Below are positions 46,801 through 53,712 of a stretch of DNA of 64,000 nt, one piece after another. Below the pieces are notes generated by a model. That model was given only the letters and a program-made list of their open reading frames with translations, did no database searches and was not told the origin of the DNA. The position numbers and the translations under genes are program-made. Source of the DNA: Rhodospirillaceae bacterium (GTDB lineage: Bacteria; Pseudomonadota; Alphaproteobacteria; Rhodospirillales; Casp-alpha2); NCBI GenBank assembly GCA_016845145.1, contig JAERTE010000096.1:1-64000 (forward strand), in the 5' to 3' direction. Each line of letters starts with the position of its first letter. Position 1 is the stretch's first letter.

Positions 46801-47982
46801 GCCGCCCAATTGGTTGGTCTGGTGACCGAAGCGCTGGGGCGGCATTCCGAGGAAACGACGCAGGTCTCGGACCATCTATTCCGACAGGTGGAGAACCTGG
46901 CGCACGAACTGTCGCAGCAGTACGGTGAACTCGACGGCATGTCCGGGCAGTCGCTTGTCAACTTGCGGAAAGTCGGGCACGACCTTCGGCGTCAGGCGCA
47001 AGAACTTGATGGGGTCTCCAAGCGGGCCGCAACCCAGCTTACCGATGTCGGCGATACCATGCAGCATCGTTCCGATCTGCTGAGCACCGCCATAGACGAA
47101 GCTACCGAGCGATTGCAACGGGTCAATGAAAACCTGACGGAAAGCTCAGCCGAGGCCAGCGTCGCGGTGGACGTCAATGCGTCGAAGCTGAACAAGGCAA
47201 TAGACATGTTCCGTCAGCAGACCCAGGAAACCGGTCTTAGCGTCGAGGGTGTCGGCGGCAGGCTGGAAGGAATGGCCGAGACATTGCGTCGACAGGTCTA
47301 TAGCCTTGGCAGCACCTATCAGCGCACGGAGCAAGGCATGGAAGCGCTCTCGGGCGCGGTTGAGCGCCGGGCCGGCGAGTTGAGTTCCGCAACGGAAGCG
47401 GCGCTTGCCAAAGTGGCCGCCTGGGACCAGCACGTACGCTCACAAGCCGATGCACTCAACCAGACAACCGCACAGGCGTCTCAGAATGCCGAGGAAGCGG
47501 CGCGTTTGATGGAGCGCCAAACCCAGGAAATGCGGGAGTCATCCAACGAAGCCCGCACACTCGTCGAACAGTTGAAGGAGCGTCGCGACAAGGCCGCTGT
47601 TTCCGATTTCATGCAACAAGCCGGCTTCGTCAACGAGCGCCTGCAATCGCTGGCCGTGGATATGAACCGCGTGCTGGAAACGGTTGTCAGCGAAGAAGAT
47701 TGGCGCCGATACAACAAGGGCGAAACGGGTGTCTTCGTACGCAAGATGCTGGGTTTCCGCGAGAAGGCGAAGCTCAATATCGTGCGCGACAAGTACCAAC
47801 GCGATACCGAATTCCGCGAGTATGTGACACGTTATCTCGACGAGTTCGACGGTCTGCTCTCGCATGCACAGAACCTTGATCAATCCAGCCTGCTCCGCGG
47901 TACTTTCCTGGCCTCGGACGTGGGTAAAGTCTACATGCTGTTGGCCCGGGCTCTGGGGCGCGATATTGTGACTGGTGAGTGA
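43828..47982 (+). CDS. membrane-anchored giant coiled-coil rod protein with 25-residue repeats
   Basis: A 1384-residue protein I do not recognise by name. Residues 1-50 are acidic/Pro-rich; two TM helices follow (about 62-80 ASIAGAVASIAWLIGWYQF and 98-118 LTGLLVGMVTPLAMLWTVVAF). Residues 132-1252 are 45 consecutive 25-residue units, each starting with Leu, Phe, Met, Val or Ile (for example LDKRARELGATTERAGTRAE), followed by a 132-residue C-terminal domain containing VFVRKMLGFREKAKLNIV. One unit (607-627) lacks 4 residues. A helix rod of 1121 residues at 0.15 nm each would span about 168 nm. Two N-terminal TM helices plus a long coiled coil recall polarity landmark proteins such as TipN. Strong AAGGAGG precedes ATG. 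Confidence 0.85.
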   Translation: MAEQNTDPNIPRPGSEPADNARADDIDLGAGSGPPLPELPPGQEGLKLEDWRTPLHLRYRLASIAGAVASIAWLIGWYQFVETQLGWDNLLALLPHELTGLLVGMVTPLAMLWTVVAFFERGHQLRWETEALRWHLRQLIYPSDRARSRVAQITDTLRGQAQDLTRASEEAARRAEAVSSLIRDRTLELSQVSEDADLRSHAVADALRRQTDDLQSVTSDAAERVRDVSEHLDKRARELGATTERAGTRAEDLAGILLERTEGLTRVAELASERASEGADHLDIRREQLERAAEHVTTRALEAESILEERTANIRDSAEEAASVVRSGAETLQVQGRDLETRTERAAAMVEQMREHLGAQADVLSEVSEKTEKTSGELEQRLARQSAALLETVDHANAGIRSATDAFDTQAHELIATSGEVEETIRTSRRLFDEQARETTVLGEETAVRTEAVGEHLRRNADQLSLIAERVLAEVARVGAGLEDRSNDLGEISVTASDRINAAGDSLGDQARALEAASHKGVENIGAISTQMLERAEELTTVSERAGTQLSGAAEALNRGGESLTRVTDKGRSQIEQVTNVLDTAQETVAAGTERGQHAAELLRERLDGVTGASEHAVSRLQVLGTTVQEKARDLSLVAGTATDDVSRVANLLESSAGQLSNLSSRAATVMVNTGKILRERVDDLDQATERVESRLHVVSDELQGTLTEVMTTSDTAAGKVREVAETLRANATELNSAGRNAVNDVAQVGGAFSEQSNQLSAGADKAAQLLSLVTEVMARQADSLKHATDRAGVDLDTISDTFQERANELDDLSERTRERLGDASGHLQETAGQLAAVSDEAANRVDRATNRLDTTREEVAAAAFAAEDHMASVAANLEDRVDTATSASSRAASHLEGIAASLKSHIGELEGSLDQARVRFDDVGDLLHRSSNDLTTAYDAASTHVQSFADTLNQQSATLRLSSTEASAQLGRVSESLGERTHELTSSAERAAQLVGLVTEALGRHSEETTQVSDHLFRQVENLAHELSQQYGELDGMSGQSLVNLRKVGHDLRRQAQELDGVSKRAATQLTDVGDTMQHRSDLLSTAIDEATERLQRVNENLTESSAEASVAVDVNASKLNKAIDMFRQQTQETGLSVEGVGGRLEGMAETLRRQVYSLGSTYQRTEQGMEALSGAVERRAGELSSATEAALAKVAAWDQHVRSQADALNQTTAQASQNAEEAARLMERQTQEMRESSNEARTLVEQLKERRDKAAVSDFMQQAGFVNERLQSLAVDMNRVLETVVSEEDWRRYNKGETGVFVRKMLGFREKAKLNIVRDKYQRDTEFREYVTRYLDEFDGLLSHAQNLDQSSLLRGTFLASDVGKVYMLLARALGRDIVTGE
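44221..47583 (+). repeat. 45 tandem 25-codon units within the coiled-coil gene
   Basis: Aligning the translation without gaps every 75 bp gives one unit after another with a hydrophobic residue at position 1 in all 45, Leu usually at position 8, small residues near 11-12 and 15, and Val or Ala near 22. Twenty-five equals two heptads plus one hendecad (7+7+11). One unit at 45646-45708 has 21 codons. The DNA itself is diverged, so the period is held by selection at the protein level. Confidence 0.85.
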
Positions 47983-48022
47983 TCGCACGACCACTGGAAA
48001 TCCAACCAAGAGGAACTAAAGA

Positions 48023-48364
48023 ATGATCGAACGAATTGATGTCGGCACGCGCATGAGCAAAATCGTCAAGCACAATGGCGTGGCGTATCTGTGCGGGCAG
48101 GTCGGTAGCGGCGATACGGTCGCGGACCAAACGCGTGATTGCCTGTCCCGTGTCGAGGCGTTGCTAGAAAAGGCAGGGTCTTCAAAAGAGCAGTTGCTGC
48201 AAGCCCAAATTTGGGTTGCGAGCATGGACGACTTTGCCGAAATGAACGCAGTTTGGGATGCCTGGGTACCGGAAGGTCATGCACCGACGCGGGCGTGCGG
48301 CGAATCGAAACTGGCACGTCCCGAACTGAAGGTCGAAATCATCATTACGGCAGCTCACTCCTGA
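48023..48364 (+). CDS. RidA/YjgF/UK114 family protein
   Basis: A 113-residue Rid-family protein. It has a conserved N-terminal sequence ([20 protein letters not shown]), [19 protein letters not shown], and the active region [19 protein letters not shown] with the family Arg that holds the substrate carboxylate. RidA trimers hydrolyse reactive enamine or imine intermediates from PLP enzymes, but subfamily members outside RidA proper have other roles. GAGGAA precedes ATG. Confidence 0.9.
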   Translation: MIERIDVGTRMSKIVKHNGVAYLCGQVGSGDTVADQTRDCLSRVEALLEKAGSSKEQLLQAQIWVASMDDFAEMNAVWDAWVPEGHAPTRACGESKLARPELKVEIIITAAHS

Positions 48365-48379
48365 TACGGCTGGCGCGCC

Positions 48380-48862
48380 TCAGTTCATCCAACTCGTATC
48401 AGCTTTCGCCGGGTCGGGGGTGAGGCCGGCGGCGTTGATGCCTTCGATGGCGGCGTACTCGTCGCATTCGGACGAATCGCCACTTATGCCAACGGCGCCA
48501 ACGATCAGGCCGTCTTCATTCAGGATCGTCACGCCGCCGGGAACCGGGATGAAGCGTCCCTCTGAGGCGGCTGCAATGGCACCTTGAAAAGCCGGGCGGT
48601 CGGCCAGCGCATCACGGATGGTGCGGCTCGACATACCCATGCCAAGTGCCCCATAAGCCTTGCCGAGGGCGATGTCGGCGCGCAGGATGCCGCAGCCGTC
48701 CTCACGCTTGAACGTCACCAGATGACCGCCCGAATCGAGCACTGCAACCGTGAGCGGCAGTGTGTCATGGCGTCTGGCGGCAGCCAATGCACCGGTGGCG
48801 ATGGTTTCGGCCGTGATGAGATCGAGGCTGGAAGCGACTTGTTTGGCTGGGGGACGGGCCAT
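48380..48862 (-). CDS. GlcG/HbpS-type heme-binding family protein
   Basis: A 160-residue protein of the DUF336 family: ITAETIATGALAAARRHDTL, VAVLDSGGHLVTFKREDG, and PVPGGVTILNEDGLIVGAVGISGDSSECDEYAA. The family includes the Streptomyces extracellular heme-binding HbpS and the glycolate-locus GlcG; function in most bacteria is unknown. No signal peptide is seen, so a cytoplasmic location is likely. It is 11 nt downstream of cobA on the same strand, which supports a link to tetrapyrroles. Confidence 0.85.
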   Translation of the reverse strand: MARPPAKQVASSLDLITAETIATGALAAARRHDTLPLTVAVLDSGGHLVTFKREDGCGILRADIALGKAYGALGMGMSSRTIRDALADRPAFQGAIAAASEGRFIPVPGGVTILNEDGLIVGAVGISGDSSECDEYAAIEGINAAGLTPDPAKADTSWMN

Positions 48863-48873
48863 GACTGTCTCCG

Positions 48874-49647
48874 TTAGGTTTTTGGATTGCGGGCGAGTGC
48901 GTCCCCGAACCAGGCGAGACGCTCCGATAAGTCGACAACACGCCCGATGACCAACAACGTCGGACCTTTGAGGCCCTTTGCGGCGATGGCGTCTGGCAAT
49001 TCAGATAGGGTCGTCGTCAGCACGTTCTGGTTGGTGCGGGTACCGTGGTTGATCGCTGCCGCTGGGGTTTGTGCAGGCATGCCGGCATCGATCAGGCGTT
49101 TGGTAATCTGTTCGGCGTTGGTGACGCCCATGTAGACAACAAGCGTGGTATCGGGATCGGCGAGGCTCTCCCAATTGAGGCCCAATCCGTCGGGGCCTTG
49201 CGTGTGACCGGTGACGAATCGCACACCGTGGGCGAGGTCGCGGTGGGTGAGGGGGATGCCTGCGTAAGCGGCGCATCCGGCAGAGGACGTTATGCCGGGC
49301 ACGACTTCGAACGGGATTCCGTTTTCGGCCAGGAAAAGTGCTTCTTCGCCGCCGCGCCCGAAAACAAACGGATCGCCGCCCTTGAGCCGCATCGCCTTGC
49401 GGCCCTGTTTCGCAAGTTCGACCAGCAATTCGTTGATCTTGTCTTGCGGCATATAGTGATTAAACGCCTGCTTGCCGGCGAATATTTTCTCTACGCTCGG
49501 CGGAAACAGCGCCAAAATCGGATCGGCAACCAGTTTGTCGTAAACGACGACATCGACGGTGTCGATCAGGCGCCTTGCCTTGACGGTTAGGAGGTCCGGG
49601 TCGCCGGGACCGGCGCCAACCAGATATACGGGGTAAATTTCAGTCAC
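48874..49647 (-). CDS. cobA: uroporphyrinogen-III C-methyltransferase
   Basis: A 257-residue SAM enzyme that makes precorrin-2 from uroporphyrinogen III, the branch point to siroheme and cobalamin. Signature sequences are YLVGAGPGDPDLLTVKARRL, MRLKGGDPFVFGRGGEEA, VVPGITSSAGCAAYAGIPLT, and VVYMGVTNAEQI. It is a stand-alone CobA/SUMT, without the CysG dehydrogenase/chelatase part. The start is GTG 49647 with a weak Shine-Dalgarno sequence. Siroheme would serve sulfite or nitrite reductase. Confidence 0.95.
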   Translation of the reverse strand: MTEIYPVYLVGAGPGDPDLLTVKARRLIDTVDVVVYDKLVADPILALFPPSVEKIFAGKQAFNHYMPQDKINELLVELAKQGRKAMRLKGGDPFVFGRGGEEALFLAENGIPFEVVPGITSSAGCAAYAGIPLTHRDLAHGVRFVTGHTQGPDGLGLNWESLADPDTTLVVYMGVTNAEQITKRLIDAGMPAQTPAAAINHGTRTNQNVLTTTLSELPDAIAAKGLKGPTLLVIGRVVDLSERLAWFGDALARNPKT

Positions 49648-49784
49648 GTGATTGCCGTTTGATGGATGTCAACAGGAGCAGGTTCTTTGTCGCTATATCA
49701 TACAATGCACGGCAAAACGCAATGACCATTGGTTTCGCCGTGTGGTCAGATTATACCTGTCGCCGCTGAGGATGGGAGAAGCAG

Positions 49785-50831
49785 ATGTCCGCTGCAGACA
49801 AGGCGCTAAGAGAAAACCGCAACCGTATCATGGCAGGCTGGCTGTTCATTGTCGCAGGGATGGTTTTCGCCATGGTGGTGTTGGGCGGGGTTACGCGGCT
49901 CACGCACTCAGGACTTTCCATGGTCGAATGGAAGCCGCTTACGGGGTGGTTACCGCCCTTCAACGAAGCGGATTGGCAGGTTTTGTTCGAAAAATACCAA
50001 GCCTTTCCGGAATTTCAGAAAGTTAACGCCGATATGACACTGTCCGGGTTCAAGGGTATTTTCTGGCTGGAGTTTTTACATCGTTTGTGGGGACGTACGA
50101 TCGGGTTGGCGTTCTTTCTACCGTTCGTGTTTTTTGCTCTGCGAGGGTGGGTAAGCAAAGGTCTTGGCCTCAAGTTCGCGGCAATGTTCGTGGTTGGCGG
50201 GCTACAAGGCGTTCTCGGCTGGTACATGGTGAAAAGCGGTCTGGTGGACAGGCCCGACGTCAGTCAATATCGCTTGGCCGCGCACCTGATATTGGCTTTG
50301 GTGATTTTCGCCTACATTCTCTGGGTGGCTATCCAACTTTGGCGCGATGGTGTATTTCCAGCCGCCGAACGGGCCTTGGTGCCATGGTCGGCGGGGTTGG
50401 TGATTTTGGTTTTTGTTACGGCGTTTTCCGGCGCTTTGGTTGCCGGGCTGGATGCCGGCTTGACCTACAACACCTTTCCGTTGATGGACGGCGATTTCAT
50501 TCCCGATGGTATGTTTGAAATGACGCCGGCCTATATCAATTTGTTCGAGAACGTTACTACGGTGCAGTTCGATCATCGCGTGCTGGCCGAGATCACGTTT
50601 CTGAGCGTATTGCTGTTGTGGTTTCGTGGCCGGCGGCTTGCAGTGCGGGGGAGTCTCGCAAACGCTCTCAATTGGCTGGCGATCTTGCTTTTGGTACAGG
50701 TGGCATTGGGCATATCGACTTTGCTTTTGGTGGTCCCGGTGCCGCTCGCGGCTGCGCATCAGGCTGGTGCCGTGCTTCTGCTGGGGGCTGCTGTATGGGT
50801 CCTTCGTGAGGCCGCTGGTTCGACGAAATAA
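49785..50831 (+). CDS. ctaA: heme A synthase
   Basis: A 348-residue eight-TM protein of the alphaproteobacterial/mitochondrial COX15 type, which oxidises the C8 methyl of heme O to a formyl group to give heme A for aa3-type oxidase. It has GGVTRLTHSGLSMVEWKPL, EFLHRLWGRTIG with a heme ligand His, FDHRVLAEITFLSVLLLWF with another, and AAHQAGAVLLLGAAVW. GGGAGAA lies 5 nt upstream of ATG. It is divergent from cobA. Confidence 0.95.
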   Translation: MSAADKALRENRNRIMAGWLFIVAGMVFAMVVLGGVTRLTHSGLSMVEWKPLTGWLPPFNEADWQVLFEKYQAFPEFQKVNADMTLSGFKGIFWLEFLHRLWGRTIGLAFFLPFVFFALRGWVSKGLGLKFAAMFVVGGLQGVLGWYMVKSGLVDRPDVSQYRLAAHLILALVIFAYILWVAIQLWRDGVFPAAERALVPWSAGLVILVFVTAFSGALVAGLDAGLTYNTFPLMDGDFIPDGMFEMTPAYINLFENVTTVQFDHRVLAEITFLSVLLLWFRGRRLAVRGSLANALNWLAILLLVQVALGISTLLLVVPVPLAAAHQAGAVLLLGAAVWVLREAAGSTK

Positions 50832-50945
50832 CATTTGCATTCAAGGGTTTCGAACGCGGCAAGCTTGCGCTACACTGCGAATAACAGCGTTGGTGCGGTG
50901 AGGCCAAGGCGAACGATATCAATGACGTGAAAGTGGGGATGCCCG

Positions 50946-51881
50946 ATGAGTGACGAGCAGAAGAAATACCGGTTGGTGACGCGCAGCGATTTTGACGGAC
51001 TGGTCTGTGCCGTGTTGCTGAAGGAATTGGACATGATCGACGACATCAAGTTTGTCCATCCCAAGGACATGCAAGATGGCACGATCTTGATAACCGGTGG
51101 CGACATCACGACCAACCTGCCCTACGTTGAAGGCGTGCATATTGCGTTCGACCACCATCACAGCGAGACGCTCCGCGTCGGCGAACAAGACAACCACATT
51201 ATCGATCCCGAGGCGCCATCAGCGGCACGCGTGGTCTATGATTACTATGGCGGCAAGGAAGCCTTCCCGACTGTATCCATCGACATGATGGAAGCCGTGG
51301 ACAAGGGTGATGCGGCGATGTTCAGCAAAGAGGAAGTGATCAACCCGGGTGGTTGGGAATTGATGAACTACCTGATGGACTCACGCACCGGACTTGGCCG
51401 TTTCCGGGAGTTCCGGGTGTCCAATTACCAATTGATGATGCACTTGATCGACTACTGCCGTACCCACGACATCGACGATATTTTGAAACTGCCGGACGTG
51501 AAAGAGCGCGTCGACCTGTACCGCGAGCATGAAGATCGTTTCAAGGAGCAAATCCAGCGCTGCTCCACCGTTCACGGCAATCTCGTGGTTCTCGATCTCC
51601 GCAACGAGGAAACCATTTTTGCCGGTAACCGGTTCATGATTTATGCGCTCTACCCGGACACCAATATCTCCATCCATTGCATGTGGGGGCTGAATAAGCT
51701 GAACACCGTGTTCGCGACTGGCAAATCGATCCTCAACCGCACATCTAATACCAATATTGGTGAACTGATGCTGAAGTACGGCGGCGGCGGGCACGAAAAT
51801 GCCGGCACCTGTCAGGTCGAGAATGATGGATCTGCGGCCGTTCTGGGTGAGTTGATCGAGAAAATCAACGCCGACGGCTAA
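50946..51881 (+). CDS. DHH/DHHA1-family phosphoesterase
   Basis: A 311-residue protein with VTRSDFDGLVCAVLL near the N-terminus, FDHHHSET at the DHH metal site, and a DHHA1 C-terminal motif GGGGHENAGTC. These bind two Mn ions. Relatives are NrnA-like oligoribonucleases, cyclic-dinucleotide hydrolases and polyphosphatases; genome annotations often say exopolyphosphatase for this length. Which substrate applies cannot be decided. It lies before the S41 protease gene on the same strand. Confidence 0.85.
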   Translation: MSDEQKKYRLVTRSDFDGLVCAVLLKELDMIDDIKFVHPKDMQDGTILITGGDITTNLPYVEGVHIAFDHHHSETLRVGEQDNHIIDPEAPSAARVVYDYYGGKEAFPTVSIDMMEAVDKGDAAMFSKEEVINPGGWELMNYLMDSRTGLGRFREFRVSNYQLMMHLIDYCRTHDIDDILKLPDVKERVDLYREHEDRFKEQIQRCSTVHGNLVVLDLRNEETIFAGNRFMIYALYPDTNISIHCMWGLNKLNTVFATGKSILNRTSNTNIGELMLKYGGGGHENAGTCQVENDGSAAVLGELIEKINADG

Positions 51882-51945
51882 ACGCGGTCTGACGCGCCAG
51901 TTTGACGACGGAAGATAACCGGAGTGCATGTATGGGAGAACCCGC

Positions 51946-53466
51946 ATGAACGGCTGGCGCGGGTCGCCGCACACTTTTTTGCTAATTATAGGCCTGCTGT
52001 TGGGGGCGGCCGTGTTGCCGACACTGAGCGGGTGCTCGGTCGGGTCGCAATCATCCCTTAGCCGCGTCATTGAAGCGGTGGGTGATCGGCTGCACCCATT
52101 GCCGCCCGACACGGCGCGGGAAGTGGCGCGGTTTGCTGATATTTACCGCGATACAGCGACGACACCGGTCCAGGACCGTCTCGATTATTTCAAGTTTGCG
52201 TTCAAACGCGTTCGGGCCAAGTACGTCCGGGAAGTACCTGACGCGCAGTTGGTGGATGCGGCGATAAAAGGGGTCACAAATCTTAAGGCGACATCCGGAT
52301 CGGTGCCTGCTCCCAAGGTGATCGAGGCTGGCCTTGATGCGATGGTGACATCCCTTGACCCACATTCGTCCTACATGAACCGCGAGGAATTCAACGAATC
52401 GTTCATTCATACAAAAGGTGAGTTCGGCGGCCTCGGGATCGAGGTCACTATGCAAGACGGTTTGGTCAAGGTGGTTGCGCCTATCGAGGACACGCCGGCG
52501 GCGGAGGCCGGTGTTGCTTCGGGAGATTTGATCACCCACGTCGACGGTGTGTCAATAAAGGGCCATAGCCTGAGCCAATCCGTGCGTCGGATGCGCGGGC
52601 GTCCCGGCACCAGCATTCAGTTGACGCTCAAGCGCAAAGGCGTTCCCGATTTCGAAATCACCCTGAAACGCGCCGTCATTAAAGTGCGGGCGGTGCGTTG
52701 GCGTACCGTGGGCCGTATTGGATATATCCGCGTCAGCCGGTTCTCGGAACGAATGGAGGGCGGCATCGTCAAGGCCTTTGCCGCTATCCGCGCCGAAATG
52801 GGCCACGAACCTGATGGCATTGTCCTTGACCTTCGAAATAATCCGGGTGGCCTTCTCGACCAATCCATTGTTCTTGCCGACGCATTCTTGAATGACGGCG
52901 AGATCGTCTCAGTGCGCGGTCGCAGCGCCAGTAGCAGTCGTGCTTTTACTGCGCAAGAGGGAGATTTGGCCAATGGGTTACCGATGGTCGTGCTGATCAA
53001 TGGAGGATCCGCATCCGCCTCCGAAATCGTCGCCAGTTCACTCAAGTATCATGGTCGGGCTACGGTGATGGGGGGGCGATCCTTCGGCAAAGGTTCGGTG
53101 CAGACCATTATTCCTATGCCCGAAGAAGGCGCGTTGCGGCTGACCACGGCGCTCTATTACGGGCCGGACGGACAAACCATTCAGGCGCGGGGGATTGACC
53201 CGGAAATCCGTATTGAAACGGAAAAAGTACCAGCAAAACGGCGTCGCGAAGCGGACTTGCCGGGGGCCTTGCCGGCACAGAAGTCTGAGGGCGCTACTGC
53301 TGCTCCCGTTATCTCAAATACCGCTTGCCCCGCAATCAAAGGCGGTCGATCCCCTGTTCGTAGCGATGCCGAAGGCGACCATACATTAGGTTGCGCCATC
53401 GCGTTTTTGGAAGCGGGATCGAAACAGAAGTTTTTGGCTGCCTACGGCCAAGCCCGAAGCATGTAG
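51946..53466 (+). CDS. C-terminal processing peptidase (S41 family), lipoprotein
   Basis: A 506-residue periplasmic serine protease with a lipobox LPTLSGCSVG. A PDZ domain (GIEVTMQDGLVKVVAPIEDT onwards, near residues 155-240) precedes the catalytic domain: LRNNPGGLLDQSIVLADAFL, the nucleophile Ser in INGGSASASEIVASSLKYHG, and the Lys of GRSFGKGSVQTIIP. Such CtpA proteases trim C-termini of envelope and peptidoglycan-related proteins. I choose ATG 51946 with GGGAGAA 6 nt away over the upstream ATG 51928. The tail beyond residue 425 is unusual and Pro/Ala-rich. A 9-T run follows the stop. Confidence 0.92.
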   Translation: MNGWRGSPHTFLLIIGLLLGAAVLPTLSGCSVGSQSSLSRVIEAVGDRLHPLPPDTAREVARFADIYRDTATTPVQDRLDYFKFAFKRVRAKYVREVPDAQLVDAAIKGVTNLKATSGSVPAPKVIEAGLDAMVTSLDPHSSYMNREEFNESFIHTKGEFGGLGIEVTMQDGLVKVVAPIEDTPAAEAGVASGDLITHVDGVSIKGHSLSQSVRRMRGRPGTSIQLTLKRKGVPDFEITLKRAVIKVRAVRWRTVGRIGYIRVSRFSERMEGGIVKAFAAIRAEMGHEPDGIVLDLRNNPGGLLDQSIVLADAFLNDGEIVSVRGRSASSSRAFTAQEGDLANGLPMVVLINGGSASASEIVASSLKYHGRATVMGGRSFGKGSVQTIIPMPEEGALRLTTALYYGPDGQTIQARGIDPEIRIETEKVPAKRRREADLPGALPAQKSEGATAAPVISNTACPAIKGGRSPVRSDAEGDHTLGCAIAFLEAGSKQKFLAAYGQARSM

Positions 53467-53541
53467 CGTTTTTTTTTCTGCCTATCGGGTTGACTCTCGT
53501 TTAGCCAGGAATCAACTGTCAAATCCTATATTCGTACCTAA

Positions 53542-53565
53542 ATATATTCATAATATTGAATATAT
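53542..53565. promoter_or_regulatory. inverted repeat with ATTC-N8-GAAT core upstream of soeA
   Basis: ATATATTCA at 53542-53550 and its exact complement TGAATATAT at 53557-53565 flank a 6-bp spacer; the core ATTC-N8-GAAT matches the operator form I recall for SqrR/BigR persulfide-sensing repressors. It lies 148 bp before the soeA ATG in an AT-rich stretch. Regulation by a sulfide/persulfide sensor is inferred from the motif and from the gene. Confidence 0.5.
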
Positions 53566-53667
53566 AGTTGAATTCGACTATTGTGGCTGCGTGTCCAATC
53601 TATGGAAAATTCTGAGGCAGGGTCAGATTTTCCTTGGATTTGAATCAAAAAGTGCATAAATATAAAA

Positions 53668-53688
53668 ATTGAGACAAATTGTCTCAAT
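53668..53688. promoter_or_regulatory. 21-bp palindrome just upstream of soeA
   Basis: ATTGAGACAA (53668-53677), one central A, and TTGTCTCAAT (53679-53688) form two perfect 10-bp arms. It lies 24 bp before ATG 53713, in the leader or across the start of transcription, a repressor-like position. No matching regulator is identified. Confidence 0.55.
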
Positions 53689-53712
53689 AAAATACATTTG
53701 ATCGAGGAAACA

